Below are positions 1 to 8,900 of a stretch of DNA of 17,821 bases, piece by piece (position 1 is the first letter of the stretch; every line of letters begins with the position of its first letter). The notes beneath the pieces are model-generated. The model made no database searches. It was not told the DNA's origin and was given only the letters and a program-made list of their open reading frames with translations. The DNA is taken from contig JAAMXP010001757.1 of assembly GCA_019693395.1 (NCBI GenBank), forward strand, positions 1-17,821, in the 5' to 3' direction. Made by a program: the position numbers and the translations under genes. This stretch comes from Ettlia oleoabundans (lineage: Eukaryota > Chlorophyta > Chlorophyceae > Chlamydomonadales).

Positions 1-13
1 CCCACCCACCCAC

Positions 14-2710
14 CTGGTTCAGCGTGGCTTTGGTCTCCCATGTGCAGTGCAGGTATGAGTAGCGCGCCCACTTGACAAAAAACTCACGGCTGGCCCACGG
101 GTCACCCGGATTCTCCTCCGCTCCCTCCTTGTCCCTGCAGGGTGAAAGGCTGACTGGAGCATGACTGCTGAACAGTCAGGGTAATCAGCCAAGCAGGCTG
201 CTTATCCACCCACCCCCCACCAACTTCCCCTTCCACTCAAACGGACGACCAGCTGAAATTGACAAAATTCCCAGCCAACGACAAACAAGTCACACAAACT
301 GAGAGCCTAATGGAAACAACAGCTCACCTGTGCTTGATGACTCGCTCCACCTCGTCACCCAGCCTTGCCAGCTCATCCTCAGGCAGCAGCACTGCCGGTA
401 CCTTGCGCGCACGCTTGGCACGGCTGTCCTGCTCATCCTCACCGTCACTCTCTGCTTGACGGGATTGTAAGCGATGGCAGACGTGAAAACGAGATGGTGT
501 GGGTGGGTGCGCGGGCGGTTTGGGGGCAGGTGGTGGTGCATGCAGGGTTAGGCAAGGGGGGATCTGATGATGGGGTTAACCACACAGCTCCATGGTTTGA
601 AAAGACCAAAAAGTCAACCACATTTGCAGAGAGGTAGGGTGCGTATATGGGTGATGGGCAGAGGAAGTCAGCATGCACACCACGCCACACCACATCCACT
701 GCACAAAAAAGGTCGGTCAGCACAGACGCACCCGCGTAGAATCCAGGGGTGGACCTGAAGTTCTGGACTGGCTTGGAACCGCCGCCGACGTCCCAGGCCC
801 CGCTGCCAGAGGACTGCTGCTTGGCTGCCAGTGCCCCTGCTGAGCTGACGTGGCGCATATGGCTGGGCTGCTCCCAGGGCTTGGGGGTGGCAGAGCGAGG
901 CAGCGGTGCTCCATAGGATGCCGCCTGCTGCTGCTGCTGCCAGGGCTGCTGCGGCGGCTGAGGTGCTGGCACGGACGCAGGCAGGTGTGCCGCCCAGTCC
1001 GGCACCGCAAATTGCTGCGCCACAGCCGCCTGCACCGCTGCCGCGGCGTGAGCCTGGGCTTGAGCTTTATCCTGGGCCTGACCGCCTGCAGCTGCAGCTC
1101 CTGGCTGCTGCCATGCCTGATGCGGCGTGGCAGCAGTTGCTGTGGGCTGCCGCTGCTCCATGCCCTCATCCTCGTCCGACAGCTCTGAGTACTTGGGCTT
1201 CACCGTCTGCTGGCGCAGGTTGATGCGCACCACGTTGCGCTTGGCCGACGGCGGCTTGCCGCCGCTGGCACCGCCGCTCGCTGCGCTGGTGGATCGCGGT
1301 GCTGCAGATTGGTGGTGCTGCCGGAACTGGGGCTGCTGCTGCTGCTGCTGCTGCTGTGAAGGAGGCGTCCAGTCCTCACGCTGCACACAAGGACACGCAA
1401 AGGTGGGGTAGGGCAATCCAGGTCAGCTTATGTCTAAAGCCTGGTCCAGCTACAGGCTACCGTGCTCACCCCGCCGACCCCCATTCTAGAGATATTCATA
1501 GTGCCACCTGCCTGGCACCTGCACGTCCTCCCCCACAGCATCTTACATACCACTGGCAAACAGGTGGACAACTGCCAGCTGACAGGGCAAGCTTGCCTCA
1601 CCCTGCGCTTGATGCCTGCTGCTGAAGCAACGGCTGCAGTGGGGACTGGGTGCAACGATGCGCCTCGTGCCACTGCCTGCAGCTGCCGCGCATCCTCCTC
1701 GTCCTGCTCCTCCTCATCCTGCGGCAGCAAGGAAAAGCAATCCACACATGAGCGAGTAGTCTGCACACGGATGATTACATAAAGGAAAAACAGAAGGCTG
1801 AATACAGCCCAACACATCAAACCTCAGCACATGGACACAGCGTCATGCTGACCGCCAATCCAGCCCCACACATGTGTTAATCAAGGATTGGCCATTAAAA
1901 CTGCGATATTGGCCGAACCAGTAATGTTCAGCCTCGTTCAACGCAAGCAACCGCAATCAACTGAGACTGGACGAGAAGGGAGGTTAGGGGCACCCCGGCA
2001 ACACCCAACACCCACCCTAGCCTCTGCTAGCTCCCATACGGTACGGTACGGTACGGTACAGTACGGTACGGTACCTCTTAATGTGTGAATCCCCACCACC
2101 CACCAGCTCATCCTCCTCGTCGTCGTCATCTGAGTCATCCTGGTACTCGGGCTCATCATCCTCGTCCTCATCTGGAAACCAAGATGGGGTGGAGTACCAG
2201 GCATGCAGAAAGGCAGGTGCATTGGTGGGTCGGTCGTGGTTGTGCGCATGGGGTGAATGGAGGGCACTCATGTGGGGCTACCGGCAAGCTTTTTGTCTGT
2301 CCGTGATATGGACGATGCTATGATGGCAGCAGGGCCACCCACCTCCTTCCTCATCTTCCTCGTCCACATCAAAATCCTCGTCGTCAGCCCTGCTGACGTG
2401 GACAGGAGTGCAATAGACAACAGAGGTAGGTCATGTCACAACAGTATAATGTCACTTGTCAATCTAAAAGCTGTTTTGCATTATGTGCTCCAAGATTCAG
2501 TGACGTTCTTCTGACTGCCGTAAAGCAAGCACAGTTGCGGGCAGGGTTGTTGACGGGGCAGGGCAAGGGGGCAGCATCTTAGGCTGGCAGGCAACAGCCC
2601 CAGCGCAGCGCAGCATGCCTGTCGTTATCAACTTCCTCCTCCTCTTCCTCATAATCGTCAGCTGGAGGTGCGGGATAGCCATAAGGGTTGCCCCAGGGTG
2701 GCGGGTCCAT
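14..2710 (-). CDS. CHD1: CHD1/CHR5-type chromatin remodeller, N-terminal part (partial)
   Basis: Seven exons join in frame on the minus strand (2710-2619, 2389-2343, 2171-2104, 1718-1602, 1380-732, 451-328, 134-14), giving 406 codons before the gene leaves the window. Residues 18-78 are an almost continuous Asp/Glu tract. Residues about 109-325 are Gln/Ala/Pro-rich with a Q8 run and a basic NVVRINLRQQ segment. Residues about 350-406 contain ERVIKHR followed by EFFVKWARYSYLHCTWET, the typical first chromodomain of CHD1 proteins. Family knowledge: CHD1 uses tandem chromodomains and a SNF2 ATPase to space nucleosomes in transcribed chromatin; the second chromodomain and the ATPase would lie beyond the left edge. 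The ATG at 2710 is the first in frame. Exon 1 can only join exon 2 in frame through a GC donor at 2618-2617, the least certain junction. Family assignment is firm; the extreme N-terminus is less so. Confidence 0.8.
1333..1356 (+). repeat. (CTG)8, encodes Q8 in CHD1
   Basis: Eight perfect CTG units on the plus strand read as CAG on the coding strand and give eight glutamines near the start of CHD1 exon 5. It is a likely length-polymorphic coding microsatellite. Confidence 0.9.
1719..2103 (-). other. CHD1 intron 3 (385 bp) with GTAC array
   Basis: This non-coding stretch lies between CHD1 exons 3 and 4, with a GTGGGT donor at 2103 and a CAG acceptor at 1720-1719. Apart from the GTACG pentamer array at 2036-2075 I see no gene or RNA in it. 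Confidence 0.65.
2036..2075. repeat. GTACG pentamer array with seven GTAC cores
   Basis: GTAC occurs at 2041, 2046, 2051, 2056, 2061, 2066 and 2071, exactly 5 bp apart, preceded by a degenerate ATAC unit at 2036 and interrupted once (GTACA). It sits in CHD1 intron 3. GTAC is the core bound by SBP-domain factors, including the algal copper regulator CRR1; whether this array is bound is unknown, and a simple microsatellite is the default explanation. Confidence 0.9.
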
Positions 2711-3902
2711 TGTGCTGGACACCTGCGAGAAACATGACCGGGGCCGAAAGGCGGGAGAGGCTGGGAGGACCGAAGTGGCGCTTGGCAGGCGTTGTGCACC
2801 ACGCCAGCATTCAGCAGTGGCCGTAAGGTTGCCTTACTGTGCGAGAATCTGCTCAGATGTAGCAGGCCAGGGACGACGAGGCGGAACGCTGGAGGCAGAA
2901 GGCGGAAGGCGGCAGCGGCACCCGGCGGCGGTTCACTGGTTCAGGGGCGGGCTCATGGGCCGACTAAGGCACGTTGGTAATGACGTTCAACATTGCAAAG
3001 GCTGCCAAGGCCGCTATGACGATCGCTCGAGCTGGGTGACAGTCTCGCTTGCGGGGCACTAACCGATTGCTATCGCTGAAGGAGCGGGGCGCGCAAATCG
3101 CGCCCTAGAACTATGCCCGACGTCCCGTGCAGGCTGCTGGAGCGCGGTCACAGCCGCTCCTCGGAAGCGCAGGCAGGGGTGCCGGAGGCGATGGCATGAA
3201 GACCCTAGCAACAGACTGTGAACATAGACAGGAGCCCAAAAGGTGCCCAGCTCGTCATGGCCACCCTCCGGGGCAGCACCCGGCACCACGCATCAGCTGG
3301 CTGGAGCCTGGGCAGCAGGGCCCCAGGAGGGCACCTTGGACCCTCAACTTACTCCAAAGGTATCTCCAAACAAGTTGCTGCAATCTGCTTGCCCTGACAA
3401 GCATTTGAGCCCTTGTCCTTTCAAGGTTTCATTTGACAGCCGCAAGCTAGCCAAAATTTTCTTTGGGCAGCTCTCAAGCCCAACCACCTCTCCCCAACTC
3501 CCGGTGGCAGGGCGCCTATGCTTTGTAAAAGAACTGGTCCAAACTGGGTCAAACAGTAGGTAGTTGTGTGCACGTGAACCATGAGAGGGCATGGTTGTGG
3601 CCAAGAAGGACAGTGTGGGAGGGTTGACACACAGCGAAACACTTGCACAGACGGGTAGGGACAGGAGGGACGGACACCCCGAGGAAATGCGCAGAAGCGG
3701 ACGCAACATCAACTGTGGCTGGATACACTGCACTGGAAACGCATGCTAAAGCCACCCATCATAAAAAGCTGAACTCAGGCAAGCTGCTTGCGGCGCACGC
3801 CAGCGAACGCATGTGCGACCACTCCAAGCCACTGCCAGGGGCCTATCAGCCTGTCTTCAAGTCAATTTTCTGCTCTGCTTCTCTGTAGGTTCCTACCCTG
3901 GT
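2711..3902. other. Spacer: CHD1 5' flank and cytochrome c 3' flank
   Basis: About 1.2 kb separates the CHD1 start codon from the cytochrome c stop codon; both genes are on the minus strand. It should hold the cytochrome c 3' UTR and the CHD1 promoter and 5' UTR. Several ORFs of 75-130 codons cross it (for example minus 3733-3344), but none has recognisable motifs or consistent splice structure. I found no minus-strand TGTAA algal polyadenylation motif here. Confidence 0.5.
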
Positions 3903-4292
3903 CTACTTGGGTGCTGTGGCCTCCTTGAGGTACGCGATGAGGTCAGCACGCTCGTCCGGCTTCTTCAGACCCGCAAACACCATCTTGGTGCCTGCAGGGA
4001 AAAAATGTGAGTAAGGTCCACGAAACAGCAGGTCTAAAATGGGCCACTCAAGCAGCATAAGCATGTACACTGCTATCCTGGCCGCGGTTAAAGACAGATT
4101 TGTGCGGAAGCTGGGGCGCACTTTGCCTTGCCCTGAACCGCTCTCTACCTGGGATGTACTTCTTGGGGTTGAGCAGGTAATCGTACAGCGTGTCCTCGCC
4201 CCAGGTGATGCCCTTCTCAACATTGGCCTTGCTATAGCTGCACCACAGAACAACCACACAGCATGTGTGTGCGTGCGTGCGTGCGTGCGTGC

Positions 4293-4325
<33 letters not shown>

Positions 4326-5226
4326 GCAGGACCCCCAATCGAAACATAACTACAGTAGAGGGTATGACGCAGCATGAATAGCTTGCTGTGAAGGCCACAG
4401 GGCGCAGGAAAACAGGATAGCAGGCAGAAGGCCAGACGCGGTGCGGGACAAATAGCCCGGCCAACTGCCGCACCTGAAGCCTGCTGCCTGGCCCGTCTTG
4501 CGGCCAAACAGGCCTCCAAGGTTGGGACCCTGCTTGTGGCCCTCACCAGGATTCACTGTGTGGCATTGTGCGCACCTGCATACAAACACGCATAACCTGA
4601 TGTTACAAACCAGCGGGGCAGCAACAGCAGGCAAGCTGCTGAGCTAGAGCATTGAGCACGAGCAACAAAGCTGCGGACAAAGTGCATCAAGTTCACAGGA
4701 AACCAGACGCACTTGGTTTTGAAGATCTTGGCCCCTGCAACATGAGGGAGCAAGCAGGCACCAGGCCGAGTTTGAGGTGCTGAAAGTGTAACCGGCAGCC
4801 AGGCGGCAGCACATTGCCAACAGCCACCAGCCCCAGCAGGACTGCCTCCCGTTGACTCAAACTGCTGCCCTGATTTGTTTTGAGCATCGCTGAAAGGTGA
4901 AATCCTAGCCAAAAGCCGAAAGCGGTAAGGGTTGAAGACGTTGAGAGAGGTGACCCGAACAACTGCTAACTAAATGTAGCCGCGCCGGATGATGACGTGA
5001 ACCCCGACTTGCGCTTTAGCTCGCTGCAATGAACAGATAGCTGCGCCGCCCCAAGCCGGGGCATGGCGGATTTGCTGTGACTATGCAGCTTGCTTACCCT
5101 TCGCCGCATCGCCAGGGGGTGCCTGCAGGTCATAGTCGGGCGGAAACGGTCAGCGATTGAGCCAGACCACAGGTAGAGACTGCTGACCAGTCCGCAGCCA
5201 CGTCCTACCTCAGCAAAGGTCGCCAT
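3903..5226 (-). CDS. CYTC: Mitochondrial cytochrome c (complete)
   Basis: Six exons (5226-5209, 5122-5098, 4734-4713, 4575-4474, 4237-4149, 3991-3903) total 345 bp and encode 114 aa, a normal length for plant and algal cytochrome c. The heme site C23-A-Q-C26-H27 follows KIFKTK, and [10 protein letters not shown] and [21 protein letters not shown] are near-invariant family segments, with M89 as the axial heme ligand. Cytochrome c carries electrons from complex III to complex IV in the intermembrane space; as usual it has no cleavable presequence. The ATG at 5226 opens an 18-bp exon reading MATFAE, the typical algal/plant start. All introns are GT-AG, and the intron before exon 4 ends one base ahead of the first heme Cys codon. 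The ATPase lies upstream on the same strand, 674 bp away. Confidence 0.96.
4261..4323. repeat. Alternating purine-pyrimidine (TG)n/(GTGC)n tract
   Basis: This 63-bp run in the fourth intron of cytochrome c alternates purine and pyrimidine without a break: TG units, then about six GTGC units, then (GT)n. Such tracts can adopt Z-DNA. On the coding strand it reads as CA-rich, about 25 bp downstream of the preceding minus-strand exon 5 acceptor at 4239-4238, inside the intron. Confidence 0.9.
4735..5097 (-). other. Cytochrome c intron 2 (363 bp)
   Basis: This is the longest cytochrome c intron, flanked by the 25-bp and 22-bp exons, with a GTAAGC donor and a TTGCAG acceptor. I see no embedded gene, repeat or structured RNA. 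Confidence 0.8.
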
Positions 5227-5284
5227 AGTGAAGTTTGCGAGGCAGTAGAATGAAGCAAGGGTGTTGAAGGCCTGCGTTTCCGGC

Positions 5285-5307
5285 GGGGCCCCTTATGGGG
5301 GTGCCCC
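5285..5307 (-). promoter_or_regulatory. GC hairpin upstream of cytochrome c start
   Basis: The bases can pair as an inner 4-bp stem (CCCC with GGGG, loop TTAT) and an outer 4-bp GGGG/CCCC stem, separated by a 3-base bulge. It lies 59-81 bp upstream of the cytochrome c ATG, in the probable 5' UTR or core promoter. Function is unknown. Confidence 0.3.
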
Positions 5308-5831
5308 AAAGCCACTGCGCACGGCAGGCTCAGCAGGCCCACAGTTGACTCATCAGCTGGGTCACAGCATCCCTTTCAAGGCACAATGAAGGCTGCAAGT
5401 GACCTTTGACAACAAGATAACTTCATACGTAGTAGAACATGTCCCCCGGGTTATGCTGGCAGCAGCGGGCGGCGTCGGCTGCCGTACTGACCAGCCCCAA
5501 CAGGACCAAAAGGATTGTGAGCAGTCATCATTACAATAGTTTCTGGTTGCTAGTGCATATTGGAAAGCCGCAGACATGGTGCTGGCATTGTTATGTGGTA
5601 GATACCAAGTCAGCCAGCCCCAGAGCCACTGCTATGGGTAACTCTGCATATTTAGCCACTCCCACGGGGGGCAGGAAATGTGATTAGTGAGAGAAATCAG
5701 TTGTGTTTGGTGTGATTCTTACAACATTGCCATAGCAGCTTGTTGAAGAGGAAAGAATTCAGTGCCGCAATTGTCTCACAGGCACTGCTAGCAGTTGGTC
5801 CCCTGCTTCGCAACGCATGCTCCAGTCCCCT

Positions 5832-5836
5832 TTACA
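5832..5836 (-). terminator. Candidate TGTAA polyadenylation signal of the ATPase
   Basis: TGTAA on the minus strand lies about 65 bp beyond the ATPase stop codon. TGTAA is the usual polyadenylation motif in volvocine and related green algae. A second copy lies at 5719-5723. Confidence 0.4.
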
Positions 5837-5900
5837 GGCAACATTCAGCAGCTTGCCAGTTGTGCCAGCCAGAGAAGCACGAGTGCCGGCTGCTCATCAG

Positions 5901-8900
5901 TCAACGCTGCAGTATGCACAGCTGCCGCAGCACAGGCTTGGGCTTGCGGTAGCGGCACAGCAGCAGGCTGCTCAGCACCACGCTGACGCTGCTGAAAGCC
6001 ATGCAGGTGCCCGCCACCCAGGGGGGCAGCTGCAAGGCAGGCAAACAGGCGGGCAAGCAGAATACAGCATGGCCTTGCAGGATACAAACTGTCGTGGGCT
6101 GATTGCTGCCTCCAAGAGGTGACGGGGAAGCAAGGCCTTGCCCTGCCAAACAATCCCCAGTTGACCCCTGCGCCTTTGAGAGCTGCACAACGCGTCCTCT
6201 GGCACTCGATATAAGCCCCTGTTTCAGTGAGCTGCAAGTTCACCTCAAGCACAGTCACGCACCTGCACATGCGTCAATGGGAAGAGGGCACCCGCTGCCA
6301 CCGGCAGCATCAGCACGTTGTAGCCCAGGGCCTGCCGGGGAGCCATCACAAGACGTGTTTGGTGAGTTACTGTGTGTGATGTGTTGTTGGGCGATGGTAA
6401 TGACGATGGCTAGCAAACTTTCCGGGGCATTCCCATACAGGAGGTGGTGGGATTTGAGGGCACCAGGTCTGATGGAGAGGAATCGGCTGTGTTGCTGTGC
6501 TGAGGGCAACCTGCCTCCAGGTGCTGCACGCCAGCTCCTCACCCAGACATAGTTAAGTCGTATGCGGCCAAAGATGCGGCGGGACAGGTCCAGGGCCACA
6601 AGCACATCCTCCTGCAGTGAGTTCACCCATCAGTCTTTCACGCCGCTTGGTAGATGCTCGACATGACAGATGGAACATGCATGCAGTGATGTGGGACCAA
6701 AGGTATATTTTGGTCGCACTGTAGTTGTCGCAAACCCCGTGAAAAGGCCAGTCTGCAGGAATCAGCCCGCAACCTCAGGCAACATCCCAGCAGCAGTGCC
6801 ACCTAACCACCCCTCACCAAGTCTGAGCGCATCAGCACATAGTCAGCCGCCTCAATGGCCACGTCCGTGCCGCTGCCCACTGCGATGCCCACGTCTGCGC
6901 AAAGCACGATATGACAATGAAAGTTCAGGGGAGGTGCAGCAGCTTCCCTGCTAAGCAGGTGATTGGAAGGCGCCCAATGCAAGGCGAGTTGGTTCTACTC
7001 CGGAGTGGATCCAGCAGCCTTTTTGCCTGCCTGGCGCACCTGCTTGTGCCAACGCAGGCGAGTCATTCACGCCGTCACCCACCATAGCCACACCACCCTC
7101 GCCGCGCCGTTGGAGCTCCTGCGGCATGTCCAGCATAAGGGGAATTTGAGGGTGAGCAGATGTTTGAGACAGCCAGTGATGGCGCTGACAGCTCAAGCAA
7201 GTTGTTGACCCCAGCGCCACTCACCGCAACCTTGGACACCTTCCCAGCCGGCAGCACTTCTGCTTCCACCTCCTCCACGCCAAGCTGTGCTGCCACAGCA
7301 CGCGCTGTGCGCCAATTGTCGCCCGTCAGCAGCACGCTGCGTATGTCCAGCGCATGAAGCGCACCCACGACGCCCCTTCAGATTGCCACGGGTGGAGGGG
7401 TATGTTTGCAGGTAGAACATGGGTCAGCAGGGAGGGCATAATGTGTGCCTTGGGTGCCAGCCCATAATTGAGCAAACCAACAACGCATGCCTTGCTTGTG
7501 CACAAGGCAAGGCGCTGGTGTTGCTGCTCGGTGATGATGCTGGGGATCTGCCGCATACGTTGCTTGTGCGTGACACCCACCAGTAGCGCTGTGCCAGCCA
7601 GGCAGTGCATGCCCCTTGCTGCTAGACATGTTGAACCTCCTGCTGCATGCCGACTCACCGAGCCTCTGGCCTGATGGGGTCCTGGATGGAGATCGCAGCC
7701 GCAATGCGCTCACCCACAGCAACAAGCACGCAGGTGCGGCCCAGAGCCTACACGCACAGGCGGGCAGGGGAACAAATATTCAACTGCGGGTACGCAGGGG
7801 TGCAAGGGGCCTGCGTTGCAGCAACTTTGAGGCAACGCAATATGGCATTGCTGTTGTGATCTGGCATGCCAGACTGGCCAGCAGCCAGCAGCAGTACGCC
7901 ATCCACAATGGGTCTATCTGCCGCTAACAAATGATCCCTGCTATATGCTACTCCGCCACGGTTTGACACCATGTGGCGAATCGCCTCCATACCTCCATAA
8001 AACATGCTGTACGCACTAGGAACTCAATCCACCAATGCCTGTCACTCACCTCATTCTCTTGCATGTACTGCTCAACCTCAACCGGTATCGTAATCCCCGC
8101 GTCCACCATCAGCCGCTTGCTGCCCACCAACACCCGCACCTCATTGGCGCTGGCCGGCCTGACAGTCATCGTTGATGACATTTCCGCCCCTGCACTAAAT
8201 GTTGCTGCTGTCTTTTCTCTCGATGCTGCTCCTGCCAGCAAGTTGGTGCCGTTGTCAGCTCCACTGCCATTAGCAGCGATGACGTTGGCATTTGACGGCA
8301 GAGCTGCCGGCACCTGCACCCAGGCACTGATGCCTCGGCCCACAGTCACCTCCACATCCCTGCACGCTGGAAGCGGCACAGTGCTGCTGCCTCCACTGGC
8401 TGGGCTCAAGCTAGCGCTGGCTTTCTGCTCCTGCATTGGTACTGGCAATGGTGTCGCGTGCTGCTGCTGCTGCTGCTGCTGCTGGTGGGCAGCCTGCACG
8501 TAATCTACCACAGCTGCTGCCAGCGGGTGCTCACTCTGGGACTCCACCGCCGCTGCCAGCAGCAGCACATTTGCGCCTCCTACCTGCAGGCAGCAACCTA
8601 GCAGTTTAGTGTGTCATCGTTCAAACACGACTGCCCAGGGCAGCTTGCAAATAATCATTGCATGTGAGCAGTCTTCACCCAAGTGAGCCAAGTGGGGATG
8701 CAAGCATGCTTCATTGGCGGGCGAGCATGGCAGGGCATATCCAGGCAACCCATGTAGAATGTCCACCTCTGGCTGCCAGACGCGGTAGTCCACCACAGCC
8801 GGCCGACCCGCTGTGAGAGTGCCTGTCTTGTCAAACACCACGGTACGCACCCTGTACGCATGCAACGAACAGAGCAGACAACTTGGTAGGCTCAGTTGGG

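Larger units (their letters stand above)
5227..5900. other. Spacer: ATPase 3' flank and cytochrome c promoter/5' UTR
   Basis: This 674-bp stretch lies between the copper ATPase stop codon (5901-5903) and the cytochrome c ATG (5226), so it must hold the ATPase 3' UTR and the cytochrome c promoter. ORFs here (for example plus 5740-5952) carry no recognisable motif. A candidate TGTAA polyadenylation motif lies at 5832-5836 and a small GC hairpin at 5285-5307. Confidence 0.55.

Noticed and set aside
3344..3733. 129-codon minus-strand ORF in the cytochrome c 3' flank
   Set aside because: There is no recognisable domain, no splice partner and no composition signal; it fits chance in UTR sequence.
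7973..8503. 176-codon plus-strand ORF
   Set aside because: It is antisense to ATPase exon 20, whose minus-strand frame carries SEHPLA and conserved nucleotide-binding segments. The plus frame is Cys/Thr/Leu-rich only because of CTG repeats.
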